Origin: Anaerolineaceae bacterium UBA5311
GTDB lineage: Bacteria > Chloroflexota > Anaerolineae > Anaerolineales > Anaerolineaceae
Assembly (NCBI GenBank): GCA_002411175.1
Contig: DHRN01000081.1
Location: 11,518-30,460 of the forward strand
DNA length: 18,943 nt
Direction of reading: 5' to 3'
The notes under the pieces: model-generated
Databases searched by the model: none
Told to the model about the DNA's origin: nothing
The model's input: the letters and a program-made list of their open reading frames with translations, nothing else
Shown here: positions 1 to 6,928 of the stretch, piece by piece
How positions within the stretch are numbered: the stretch's first letter is position 1
Layout: every line of letters starts with the position of its first letter
Program-made: the position numbers and the translations under genes

Positions 1-10
1 GTTCCCTACG

Positions 11-103
11 AATGATGGCTTCGCCGATAAGGTCTTTTTGGGCAAAGGTTCAGATTCTTACGAAGTACACTGTGTGTCACTTCGTTCAGAATGACAAAAC
101 CCA
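11..103 (-). repeat. Intergenic repeat, element B copy 1
   Basis: Reverse-complement copy of a sequence seen again at 1911-1980 and 2400-2463. The shared part reads (in element orientation) TTTTGTCATTCTGA, then a 26-bp palindrome-flanked core (arms ACGAAGT and ACTTCGT), then AAGAATCTGAACCTTTGC. The core lies at 60-85. Positions 1-9 (GTTCCCTAC) look like the cut edge of a GTAG-headed hairpin like those at 2084 and 2126. There is no coding potential. The GTCATTCTGAACGAAG motif resembles a widespread intergenic repeat I recall from Chloroflexota and other phyla. Confidence 0.75.
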
Positions 104-132
104 GATCCTGCTCCCTGTTCCCCCTTTAGATC

Positions 133-157
133 TAAACAATTTCATATTGAGAATTGC
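133..157 (+). repeat. Element A copy, degenerate, upstream of yitT
   Basis: Matches the gene-proximal end of element A (TAAACAA..., then CATATTGAGAATTGC), which also occurs at 2517-2580 (+), 11907-11984 (-) and 14576-14654 (-). The hairpin half of the element is not recognisable here. The GAATTGC end points towards the yitT start and lies 41 bp upstream of its TATAAT box. Confidence 0.65.
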
Positions 158-198
158 TGGGTAGCTGTCCAGGCAATCCCGAAAGAGGCGTCCTGGTT

Positions 199-204
199 TA
201 TAAT
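199..204 (+). promoter_or_regulatory. Probable -10 box of yitT
   Basis: Perfect TATAAT, 40 bp upstream of the yitT ATG. No good -35 hexamer is present at 16-18 bp spacing, so upstream help or an activator may be needed. Confidence 0.5.
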
Positions 205-244
205 CTGGTTTGCTTATTCTGCCACACAATTATCGAGGAGCGTA

Positions 245-1144
245 ATGGAAATGGGTAAGGTCAAAGCCTTTTTTAGCGAACTGGATTTCGGTTGGCGTGC
301 AATAAAAGATTTTGTGCTGATCGTCCTGGGTGGACTGCTCCAGGCATTGGCATTGCGCACCTTCCTCGTGCCTTCACTGTTGGTAAGTGGTGGGATAAGC
401 GGTCTTGCCCAGTTATCCCATTACCTGTGGAATTTTCCAATCGGAATTGTCACATTGCTCGGCAATATTCCGCTTTTTATTATTGGCTGGCGCTACCTGG
501 GGGGACCGCGTTTCGCGATTCGGACAATTCTTGCCGTGTTTGCCTATACGATAATCACTGACATTCTCGTCGAACTGACCGGCAGCGCTCCGATTACAGA
601 TGATCTGCTGCTAAATTCGCTTTATGGCGGGGTAGTCATGGGAATAGGATTGGGGCTGGTTTACATGGGCAGGGGCACCAGCGGCGGTACCGATATCCTC
701 GGTCGCATCCTCAATCGTCGTTTTGGGATGTCGATTTCTCTCGCGTATATGCTCACCGACTCGTTTGCTGTTATCCTGGCTGGTTTCTTTTTTGGCTGGG
801 ATCGGGCGCTGTATGGGTTGATTATGATTTACGTCAGTGGTGTGGCTGCCGATATGGTCACCCAGGGCACCAGCGTCATTCGTGAGGCACTGATTATTAC
901 CAACGAAACAGAAAAGGTGGTTGATGCGATCAGCGATGTTCTCGGACGCGGCACAACCATCATCCAGGCGAAAGGGGGTTATTCTCAGCAAGATCGCCCG
1001 ATGATATTTTGCGTGGTGACAGCCGGCGAAGTGATTCGCCTGAAAACAATTGTACAGGATACCGACCCGGATGCGTTCATGGTGGTCGGTCATGTCAATG
1101 AGGCGCTGGGTGAAGGTTTTAAGCCGCTTGACGCGCAGACGTGA
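245..1144 (+). CDS. YitT family membrane protein with C-terminal DUF2179 domain
   Basis: A 299-residue integral membrane protein. The first ~210 residues are mostly hydrophobic helices (five or six predicted by eye), with glycine-rich stretches such as GLGLVYMGRGTSGGTDILG typical of the YitT membrane family. Residues from about 215 form the soluble DUF2179 domain (IREALIITNE, GRGTTIIQAKGGY, RLKTIVQDTDPDAF), which ends in the family signature VNEALGEGFKPL. The molecular function of the family is not established; transport or regulatory roles have been suggested. GAGGAG at 235-240 precedes the chosen ATG by 4 nt; an in-frame ATG at 251 would give a 10-nt spacing and is a fair alternative. The gene is monocistronic by layout, since the next gene is convergent. 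Confidence 0.92.
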   Translation: MEMGKVKAFFSELDFGWRAIKDFVLIVLGGLLQALALRTFLVPSLLVSGGISGLAQLSHYLWNFPIGIVTLLGNIPLFIIGWRYLGGPRFAIRTILAVFAYTIITDILVELTGSAPITDDLLLNSLYGGVVMGIGLGLVYMGRGTSGGTDILGRILNRRFGMSISLAYMLTDSFAVILAGFFFGWDRALYGLIMIYVSGVAADMVTQGTSVIREALIITNETEKVVDAISDVLGRGTTIIQAKGGYSQQDRPMIFCVVTAGEVIRLKTIVQDTDPDAFMVVGHVNEALGEGFKPLDAQT

Positions 1145-1315
1145 TGTTCTGATGGGGAAGTTGAACCTGCGGAGCTTAAAATCCGTTGCCGTGCTTCGCT
1201 CCGGACACCATGAAGGTGGGAGACCGGGGCAGATCACCTCTACAAAGAATGTACAAACAGGGCGCCCCTAAAAAAGAACAACCCTGCATGCATGGCACGA
1301 CCGGTTGGTGACTGC

Positions 1316-1705
1316 TTACACTTCAGCGTTGGGTTGGCTGCCGAGCTTGAGCGCCATTTTTTCCAACAAAGCGTCGTCGGGGGACTGATTGTTGTAAGTT
1401 TCAAGGAACACTGAGAGCATCATGTTGCAATCGGCGGCTTCGTGAGCGACGTTTTCTTTGCGAAGACGGTCGTTATTGCGTATCCAGCCAGGTTTACGCG
1501 AAACGATTTCGTCTGCCTGCAGACCCAATTTGGCGAAGGAGTGAAGCAGCTCCTGCTCTTCAAGCGTGAGAGAAACGGGCTTTATTTCCAGGTAAGCTTC
1601 GGCGAGCTCTCCGACTTCTGAAAGGAAAAAAAGCAAAGCACTCTTCTGATCGGGCCAGCTTAGACCGCGTTTTTGATAATAATCCCGGATGATTTCTGTT
1701 TTCAT
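1316..1705 (-). CDS. MazG-like nucleotide pyrophosphohydrolase
   Basis: A 129-residue, probably all-helical protein of the MazG/all-alpha NTP pyrophosphohydrolase superfamily. These enzymes cleave nucleoside triphosphates to monophosphate and pyrophosphate and often act in nucleotide-pool cleaning. The metal-binding signature is visible: SEVGELAEA (E30, E33, E36) and, later, HEAADCNMML (E89, D92). The two motifs are separated by about 55 residues, longer than in compact MazG domains, because of an extra helical segment (about 45-80, containing KPGWIRNND). The ATG is preceded by an A-rich stretch with only a weak purine Shine-Dalgarno, but a well-formed promoter sits directly upstream. The substrate cannot be told from sequence. 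Confidence 0.75.
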   Translation of the reverse strand: MKTEIIRDYYQKRGLSWPDQKSALLFFLSEVGELAEAYLEIKPVSLTLEEQELLHSFAKLGLQADEIVSRKPGWIRNNDRLRKENVAHEAADCNMMLSVFLETYNNQSPDDALLEKMALKLGSQPNAEV

Positions 1706-1734
1706 TTTTTTCTCTGCTTGATAAGGTTTTGTTG

Positions 1735-1762
1735 ATTATAGCAGTTGAAATCACTCTTTCAA
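1735..1762 (-). promoter_or_regulatory. Sigma-70-type promoter of the pyrophosphohydrolase gene
   Basis: On the minus strand TTGAAA (1757-1762), a 16-bp spacer, and a perfect TATAAT (1735-1740). The ATG follows 29 nt after the -10. This is the most complete promoter in the window. Confidence 0.7.
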
Positions 1763-1910
1763 ACAGCAGAACATGCCAGCCTGACGGATGCCAATTGTTA
1801 ATTCGAGCTGAACATCAATGCAGATAAAACAATTTTCCATTATGCAGAGTAATCAGATTCCGAAACGGCAGGGGTGGGTTCAGGATGCGAGCAGGGAACA
1901 GGGAAATGGG

Positions 1911-1980
1911 ACTGGGTTTTGTCATTCTGAACGAAGTACACTGTGTGTCACTTCGTAAGAATCTGAACCTTTGCCAAAAA
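1911..1980 (+). repeat. Intergenic repeat, element B copy 2 (core inverted)
   Basis: Same flanks as the copy at 2400-2463 and, in reverse, at 11-103. The 26-bp core at 1931-1956 is in the opposite orientation to both other copies: here ACGAAGT, ACACTGTGTGTC, ACTTCGT. Similarity to copy 3 continues to about 2053 (TTACCGACTTCGCTGG, then the GGAAGGCGTGGCAACCGTCC segment). Confidence 0.8.
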
Positions 1981-2083
1981 GTACCTTACCGACTTCGCTG
2001 GTACAGACGTCATGCCCTACGGCTGTTCGCGGGAAGGCGTGGCAACCGTCCCCTGCTCTGAAAGTCGATAACGCAAAATTTTT

Positions 2084-2108
2084 GTAGGGAACGTGCACCG
2101 CTCGTTCC
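2084..2108 (+). repeat. GTAG-headed REP-like hairpin
   Basis: GTAG (2084-2087) followed by GGAACG (2088-2093), a 9-nt loop and CGTTCC (2103-2108). The 5' GTAG tetranucleotide plus imperfect palindrome is the layout of REP elements mobilised by RAYT (Y1 HUH) transposases. Confidence 0.55.
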
Positions 2109-2125
2109 AGCGAAGCCGTCTTTTC

Positions 2126-2151
2126 GTAGGGAACGTGGCTCGTCCCGTTCC
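2126..2151 (+). repeat. GTAG-headed REP-like hairpin, second copy
   Basis: GTAG (2126-2129), GGAACG (2130-2135), a 10-nt loop and CGTTCC (2146-2151). It lies 42 bp after the first copy and in the same orientation, with the loop diverged but the stem identical. Confidence 0.55.
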
Positions 2152-2283
2152 TGCGAAGGCATCTTTTCGCAAGGCGAGACGTTTGTACCGGCGAAGCCGT
2201 GTATTGAAAACGCCTCGTACTTTCGTCTACTCGCACTTTGTGTGTTTTCAATTCGCCGTACACATTGATCACTCACAACGGCG

Positions 2284-2336
2284 GATTGAGGGGGAGGCAA
2301 CTTCGCCGTCACACCAATGTCACAACCCCCTCAATC
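2284..2336. repeat. Perfect 11-bp inverted repeat
   Basis: GATTGAGGGGG (2284-2294) and its exact complement CCCCCTCAATC (2326-2336) are separated by 31 nt. No U-tract follows on either strand, so it is not an obvious terminator. Confidence 0.6.
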
Positions 2337-2347
2337 TCGCCCAACGG

Positions 2348-2380
2348 CTGTTCGCGGGAAGGCGTGGCAACCGCGAACAG
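2348..2380. repeat. Perfect 10-bp hairpin
   Basis: CTGTTCGCGG (2348-2357) pairs with CCGCGAACAG (2371-2380) over a 13-nt loop. The left arm and loop (GGAAGGCGTGGCAA) recur at 2023-2047 and 2509-2531, where a different right arm (CCGTCCC) follows, so this is a variant of the same repeat with its right arm replaced. Confidence 0.6.
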
Positions 2381-2399
2381 GAAACAGGGAACAGGAATT

Positions 2400-2463
2400 G
2401 GGTTTTGTCATTCTGAACGAAGTGACACACAGTGTACTTCGTAAGAATCTGAACCTTTGCCAA
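2400..2463 (+). repeat. Intergenic repeat, element B copy 3
   Basis: GGTTTTGTCATTCTGA, a 26-bp core at 2417-2442 (arms ACGAAGT/ACTTCGT, centre GACACACAGTGT), then AAGAATCTGAACCTTTGCC. Similarity to copy 2 continues through TTACCGACTTCGCTGG into the hairpin that starts element A at 2517. Confidence 0.8.
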
Positions 2464-2516
2464 CAAGAATCTTACCGACTTCGCTGGTACAGACGTCACG
2501 CCCTACGGCTGTTCGC

Positions 2517-2580
2517 GGGAAGGCGTGGCAACCGTCCCCTACACCACAAAATAAACAAATATTTCCATATTGAGAATTGC
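2517..2580 (+). repeat. Element A copy upstream of dpaL
   Basis: GGGAAGG (2517-2523) and CCGTCCC (2532-2538) form a hairpin with one mismatch, followed by CTAC (GTAG on the minus strand) and then the A/T-rich arm ending CCATATTGAGAATTGC at 2580. Compared with the copies at 11907 and 14576 it lacks the GCGCTTTCATTCAC segment. Its GAATTGC end faces dpaL, 82 bp before the ATG. Confidence 0.75.
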
Positions 2581-2621
2581 TGGCATGGTAAGGTGCAAGT
2601 TATTAATCTTTCATCCCATGT

Positions 2622-2629
2622 GATAAGAT
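2622..2629 (+). promoter_or_regulatory. Possible -10 region of dpaL
   Basis: TGATAAGATT contains GATAAG (2622-2627) and TAAGAT (2624-2629), each 4 of 6 matches to TATAAT. It lies 41 or 43 bp after the end of element A and about 33 bp before the ATG. No strong -35. Confidence 0.35.
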
Positions 2630-2662
2630 TGACTGGTAATTCAAATCACCACAGAGGTATTC

Positions 2663-3925
2663 ATGGCAGAAGTCCCTATTCAATGGCTGGCGAACGACCA
2701 TGCCTTAATGAACCCTAAATCTGAACTTGCGGCTGAGTTGTTTCCGCCAGGATTGCCCCGGAAGGTGCGCCAGCTACACAGCGCGATCCCTGGTTATCGT
2801 ATGAGCCCGCTGAAGAGCCTGCCGCACCTGGCACGGCGAATTGGTGTTGGCGGGATATGGGTCAAAGACGAATCAGAACGGTTATCACTCAACTCTTTTA
2901 AGGTGCTGGGCGGAGCCTATGCAATTTATAAAAAATTACTCGAAAGAGGTGGGTTTAGCGAACAAGAGCTCTCGTTGAAAGACCTGCTGCAGCTTGATGG
3001 CGCGCATCGCGAGAAGCTTGGACACCCGGTCTTCACAACCGCGACAGATGGAAATCATGGTACCGGTGTCGCCTGGGCAGCCAACAAAATGGGCTTCCCG
3101 GCGGTGATTTATGTTCATTCGCTGACCACAAAAGACCGCATCCGTGGTATTGAAAGACAGGGTGGCAAGGTGGTCGTGGTCGATGGAAATTACGATGATG
3201 CCGTGCGCCAGGCATCAACAGACGCGAAAAAGAATGGCTGGGAGATCATCTCAGACACTTCCTGGCAAGGGTATGAAGAAGTGCCCAAATGGATTATGCA
3301 AGGCTATGCCACCATGTTCGTCGAAGCACAGGAACAATTTTCGGGGCAGGGCTTGAGCCGTCCGACCCATCTGCTGGTCCAGGCGGGGGTTGGTTCGCTG
3401 GCAGCAGCTGCAATCGGCTTCTATTCGATGTTGTTTGAAGATAATGTGCCGCTTTCGATGGTGGTTGAGCCGACTAAAGCGGCATGTCTGTACGAGTCTT
3501 TGCGCATAGGTGACGGAAAACCGCACAGTGTAACCGGGGAGCTGGATACAATCATGGCGGGGCTGGCTTGTGGAGAGCCAAATCCATTGGCGTGGGAGAC
3601 GCTCTACAACTGCGCGGATTACTTTGCCATCTGCCCTGATTATGTGGCGGCGAAAGGTATGCGCGTTTATTCCACTCCGCTGACGGACGACCCGTTTATT
3701 ATCTCTGGCGAGTCGGGTGCGGTAACGCTGGGCGCGCTGATGTATACGATGGAATACGAAGGGGCACGCGAATTACGCGATGCGATGGGTTTGAATGAAG
3801 ACTCACAGATCCTGCTGATCAATACTGAAGGCAACACCTCTCCCGATGAATTTCGCAGCGTGGTTTGGGAGGGCAGCATGCCAGTTCCAGAAGCCTATAA
3901 AATTCACTCCAATACGGAAGAATAG
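2663..3925 (+). CDS. dpaL: Diaminopropionate ammonia-lyase (PLP-dependent)
   Basis: A 420-residue fold-type II PLP enzyme closely resembling E. coli YgeX/DpaL, which splits 2,3-diaminopropionate into pyruvate and two ammonia. Visible landmarks are the Schiff-base lysine K80 in SLNSFKVLGGAYA, the TTATDGNHGTGVAWAA loop with D129, D198 in ISDTSWQGYEE (matching the two catalytic aspartates of the E. coli enzyme), the phosphate-binding loop AGVGSLAAA (241-249), and IMAGLACGEPNPL plus ISGESGAVTLG near the C-terminus. Length matches the family (about 400). AGAGG at 2652-2656 supports the ATG. In E. coli the homologue sits with purine/amino-acid catabolism genes; here no such partners are present, so it probably serves as a stand-alone amino-acid degradation or detoxification enzyme. 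Confidence 0.9.
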   Translation: MAEVPIQWLANDHALMNPKSELAAELFPPGLPRKVRQLHSAIPGYRMSPLKSLPHLARRIGVGGIWVKDESERLSLNSFKVLGGAYAIYKKLLERGGFSEQELSLKDLLQLDGAHREKLGHPVFTTATDGNHGTGVAWAANKMGFPAVIYVHSLTTKDRIRGIERQGGKVVVVDGNYDDAVRQASTDAKKNGWEIISDTSWQGYEEVPKWIMQGYATMFVEAQEQFSGQGLSRPTHLLVQAGVGSLAAAAIGFYSMLFEDNVPLSMVVEPTKAACLYESLRIGDGKPHSVTGELDTIMAGLACGEPNPLAWETLYNCADYFAICPDYVAAKGMRVYSTPLTDDPFIISGESGAVTLGALMYTMEYEGARELRDAMGLNEDSQILLINTEGNTSPDEFRSVVWEGSMPVPEAYKIHSNTEE

Positions 3926-3939
3926 CATAACAAGGATGA

Positions 3940-3981
3940 CGGGATGGCTGGATTCAGCTTTACACAGTTGCCAGCATCCCG
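3940..3981 (+). repeat. Inverted repeat between dpaL and the GH13 gene
   Basis: CGGGATGGCTGG (3940-3951) pairs with CCAGCATCCCG (3971-3981) with one bulged G and a 19-nt loop. It is followed by an A-rich stretch, not a U-tract, so it is not a standard terminator for dpaL. It could be an mRNA processing or attenuating structure, or a relic of a repeat. Confidence 0.45.
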
Positions 3982-4001
3982 AAACCAAAAAAAAGAAAAG
4001 T

Positions 4002-5909
4002 ATGGAAACAAGAAAACGCCACACCTCCCAAAAACAGGTGCCTGAATGGCTTCAATCCATTCTGCACAGCGGGACAAAAGACCATGTTTCAAACCCTTAT
4101 CCAAAGCTGGGTGAGACAGTCAGGATCACGTTGGAAATACCGATCGAAGCCGAACCAGAACAAGTTGTGCTGCGCAGCATTCCGAATGGCGAACAGCAGC
4201 TCAGCAAAATGAGAGTAACGGAAACACGCGGTGAGATGCAGATCTGGGCGGGAGAATTGCTGGTCAATGAGCCGCGGGTACCCTATCGCTTTGCTATTCA
4301 GGCAGAAGAGAGAATTTGGTGGATCAACGCTTTAGGGGTAAGCCAGCAGGCTCCGCTTGGGCTGTTCGATTTCAAACTGTTGGCAAACATTCCTGAAATT
4401 TCATGGTTGAGCCATTCAGTTTTTTACCAGATTTTCCCGGACCGTTTTGCCAATGGCGACCCAACCAACGATCCCGCTGAAGGTGAGCTTGAGATTTATC
4501 CAGGAGTCACCAGGAAGACTTATCAGTGGGGTGAAAAAGCCCCGGCCAGCCAAGATCATTTTCCTTTTTATGGAGGAGACCTTAAGGGCATCGAGGATAA
4601 GCTCGGGTATCTGCAGGATCTGGGAATTAATGCACTTTACCTCAACCCGATTTTCACAGCTGACAGTAACCACCGCTATGATGTATCAGATTTTCGCAAT
4701 GTCGACCCGACCCTCGGTGGGAATGACGCCCTGGTTTCGCTATCCGGGCATCTAAAAGCAGCAGGGATGCGCTATATTCTTGATATTGTCCCGAACCACA
4801 GTGGCGCCGGGCATGCCTGGTTCCGTGAGGCATCCAGAGATCCTCAAAGCCCCCGGCGCTCGGCATATTTTTTCAGAGAAGACGATGCTTATGCTTCCTG
4901 GATGGGTTTTGGCAGCCTGCCCAAGCTCAATTACGCTGACCCCGGGCTGAGAGGCGAAATGTATGAAAGCGATAACAGCGTGTTCGCCCATTGGCTCAAA
5001 CCGCCATACAAGGCTGACGGGTGGAGGGTTGATGTGGGCAATATGCTAGGGCGCTATAATGAGCATCAATTGGACGGGGAGATCTTGCCTGCTATTCGCA
5101 AAACCGTCAAACGCGCATCGCCGGATAGTTACCTGATTGGGGAAAACTTTTACGAAGCGATTGGGCAATTGCAGGGGGATGCCTGGGACGGAGTGATGAA
5201 TTATGCTGGCTTCACCGAGCCTTTCCTGGGCTGGTTAAAAGCATACAAAGTTGAGGCGTTGTGCTGTGATGCCATCCTAAAGGCAGAGCAACCACTGAGC
5301 ACCCAGGCAATGGTAGCCAGCTGGCAGACCAACCTGGCAGCAATTCCCTATTCAATCGCGCTGCAACAATTCAACTTGCTTGACAGCCACGACACACCGC
5401 GGATCCGCAGTATTCTGGAAGAGGATGAATCCCTGATCCGTCTGGCGATCATGGTCCAGTTCACCTTCCCGGGTGTGCCCTGCATCTACTATGGGGATGA
5501 GATTGGATTGGCGGATGAAGAAGGCTTTGCCCAACGCAATTGTTTCCCTTGGAACCGGGATCAATGGAACCAAGACCTGCTCAACTTCTATAAATGCTTG
5601 ATCCATCTGCGCAAGACCAGTGAAGTGCTGGCAAAAGGGTCTTTCCAGGTATTAAGCTGGGACGATGACAGTTTTATTTTTCAACGTACTTTTGCCAGGA
5701 AGAGAATGATCGTCACAGCCAACCGTAAAGCTGCAGATAACAGCTATTCTTTAAAAACCCCATTGATCAATCCTCCCGGACAAACCAGGCTGAGAGGGAT
5801 ATTTAGTGGGCAACACCTGATCCTGACCCCTGGTGAGGTCAAAATTCCGGCTTTGGGCAAAGGCGGAGAGATCTGGCTCGAAGAATTTGATTTTCATGGG
5901 CTCGATTAG
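4002..5909 (+). CDS. GH13 alpha-glucan hydrolase (neopullulanase/cyclomaltodextrinase type)
   Basis: A 635-residue alpha-amylase-family enzyme. Residues about 15-125 form a beta-sandwich N-domain (VSNPYPKLGETVRITL) like those of cyclomaltodextrinases and maltogenic amylases. The (beta/alpha)8 barrel follows, with the four conserved regions: DIVPNH (261-266), GWRVD with nucleophile D344, IGENF with acid/base E381, and LLDSHDTPRI with D464. A small C-terminal beta domain ends the protein. No signal peptide, so probably a cytoplasmic enzyme acting on imported maltodextrins. Exact specificity cannot be read from sequence. The frame stays open upstream to 3846 inside dpaL; ATG 4002 was chosen because it starts just before the N-domain and avoids the hairpin at 3940-3981. 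ATG 3936 is an alternative. No strong Shine-Dalgarno at either. Confidence 0.88.
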   Translation: METRKRHTSQKQVPEWLQSILHSGTKDHVSNPYPKLGETVRITLEIPIEAEPEQVVLRSIPNGEQQLSKMRVTETRGEMQIWAGELLVNEPRVPYRFAIQAEERIWWINALGVSQQAPLGLFDFKLLANIPEISWLSHSVFYQIFPDRFANGDPTNDPAEGELEIYPGVTRKTYQWGEKAPASQDHFPFYGGDLKGIEDKLGYLQDLGINALYLNPIFTADSNHRYDVSDFRNVDPTLGGNDALVSLSGHLKAAGMRYILDIVPNHSGAGHAWFREASRDPQSPRRSAYFFREDDAYASWMGFGSLPKLNYADPGLRGEMYESDNSVFAHWLKPPYKADGWRVDVGNMLGRYNEHQLDGEILPAIRKTVKRASPDSYLIGENFYEAIGQLQGDAWDGVMNYAGFTEPFLGWLKAYKVEALCCDAILKAEQPLSTQAMVASWQTNLAAIPYSIALQQFNLLDSHDTPRIRSILEEDESLIRLAIMVQFTFPGVPCIYYGDEIGLADEEGFAQRNCFPWNRDQWNQDLLNFYKCLIHLRKTSEVLAKGSFQVLSWDDDSFIFQRTFARKRMIVTANRKAADNSYSLKTPLINPPGQTRLRGIFSGQHLILTPGEVKIPALGKGGEIWLEEFDFHGLD

Positions 5910-5911
5910 CT

Positions 5912-5917
5912 TATAAT
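5912..5917 (+). promoter_or_regulatory. Perfect -10 box 6 nt before the yihY-like ATG
   Basis: TATAAT ends at 5917 and the ATG begins at 5924, so transcription from this box would start at or next to the A of the start codon, giving a leaderless mRNA. A weak TTGATT (5887-5892) lies 19 bp upstream. No Shine-Dalgarno precedes the ATG. Confidence 0.4.
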
Positions 5918-5923
5918 CAACCT

Positions 5924-6928
5924 ATGAAAAGTCTGCAGAAGAGGTGGCGGGAGATTTCCGGTTGGTTCGCCAGCAGCTATAAAAGCGTTCGGGAAGCTTT
6001 AAAGAATGTTTATCTGAGGCTGAACAAACTGACAGGTGGGTCACTGGGGATTATGCGGCATGCTTTCACGAATTTCTCGATCATGCGCGGTCCGGAAGCC
6101 GCTGCGAGCCTATCCTACTACGCACTTTTCTCAATTTTCCCGGCATTATTAGCCGTTGTTTCGATTGGATCATTGTTTTTGGAGCAAGCAGTGGTCAGGA
6201 GCAAGCTGCTTGATGCTGTAACCCAATTCTTACCGGTTTCGGCAACCTTAATTAACGAGCTGATATCCGGTGTGCTGGACAAGCGAGGCGCATTCACAAT
6301 TGTCGCGATCTTGTCTCTCTTGTGGTCTGGCAGTAATGTATTCGACAAGATCATTGTCAATGTCAACCGGGCATTCTCCCGTGGGCGAACCCCCGGTTTT
6401 TTCCGCAGCAGGGGAATAGCCCTGATTATCATATTGGTTTTGATCGTATTGTTCCTTGGGTCATTGATGATTGATACCATCCAGGGTTTTTTTCGGTTGG
6501 AAGAGGCTTACGTTGGCGAGGTGCGCTTCATTGAGACTCCTTTGTACGAGTGGCTGCGCTGGCTGCTCCCTTTGCTGATCAAATTTTTTCTCTTCCTGGC
6601 AGTTTATACATGGATTCCCCGCACCAGGGAAATCAGGTTCAGAGCGAGGCTGATCGGGGCTGCGGTCGCGGCAGGTTTGTGGGAGCTGGCTACCCGGGCA
6701 TTGACCTGGGCGCTATCGCAAGGCTTTACCAACTTCGAATTAATTTATGGCTCGCTCTCCTCAATTATCGCGTTGATGACCTGGATGTATCTGAGCGGTT
6801 ACATTCTCTTTTGGGGCGCCCATCTGACCTACGCGGTCAACTATCACCTGGCGACGACCCAATCAATGAAGGCGCCAGGGAAGAAGGGAAAAGCTGAAAG
6901 AAAACTGGGAACAGCAAGGAATGACTGA
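5924..6928 (+). CDS. YihY/BrkB (UPF0761) family inner-membrane protein
   Basis: A 334-residue polytopic membrane protein with about six hydrophobic helices. The family signature is clear: an amphipathic N-terminus, then MRGPEAAASLSYYALFSIFPALLAV at about residues 55-78, SLLWSGSNVFDKIIVNVNRAF around 135-155, and a conserved C-terminal membrane segment (SLSSIIALMTWMYLSGYILFWGA) at about 277-300. The tail is highly basic. Function is not firmly established; older ribonuclease BN annotations of this family are known to be wrong. The gene follows the GH13 stop by 14 nt and overlaps the glycosyltransferase start by 8 nt, so the three are likely co-transcribed, with a possible extra leaderless start. 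Confidence 0.88.
   Translation: MKSLQKRWREISGWFASSYKSVREALKNVYLRLNKLTGGSLGIMRHAFTNFSIMRGPEAAASLSYYALFSIFPALLAVVSIGSLFLEQAVVRSKLLDAVTQFLPVSATLINELISGVLDKRGAFTIVAILSLLWSGSNVFDKIIVNVNRAFSRGRTPGFFRSRGIALIIILVLIVLFLGSLMIDTIQGFFRLEEAYVGEVRFIETPLYEWLRWLLPLLIKFFLFLAVYTWIPRTREIRFRARLIGAAVAAGLWELATRALTWALSQGFTNFELIYGSLSSIIALMTWMYLSGYILFWGAHLTYAVNYHLATTQSMKAPGKKGKAERKLGTARND

Larger units (their letters stand above)
1763..2640. other. Gene-free repeat island
   Basis: No credible coding region in nearly 900 bp. Open frames here (up to about 130 codons) run through repeated hairpins, lack ribosome-binding sites and encode Arg/Ser-rich composition with no family resemblance. The stretch holds two element B copies, two GTAG-headed hairpins, two long perfect inverted repeats, one element A copy, and short runs of a GGGAACAGGGAA-like purine motif (about 1890 and 2375-2395). 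Positions about 1825-1853 (ATAAAACAATTTTCCAT and following) resemble a decayed element A end. Confidence 0.7.

Noticed and set aside
148..153. TTGAGA in the element A end as a -35 hexamer supplied by the repeat
   Set aside because: It matches the consensus at 5 of 6, but the -10 boxes lie about 45 bp away in every copy, not 16-18 bp, so the element does not supply a -35 to them.
611..1237. Minus-strand open frame of 208 codons opposite the YitT gene
   Set aside because: His/Arg-rich shadow of a clearly coding plus-strand gene, with no family signature.
2010..2718. Several open frames of 60-133 codons on both strands in the repeat island
   Set aside because: They traverse the B and A repeats and hairpins, share no family resemblance, have repeat-driven Arg/Ser-rich composition and lack ribosome-binding sites. 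The plus-strand one also runs into the dpaL start.
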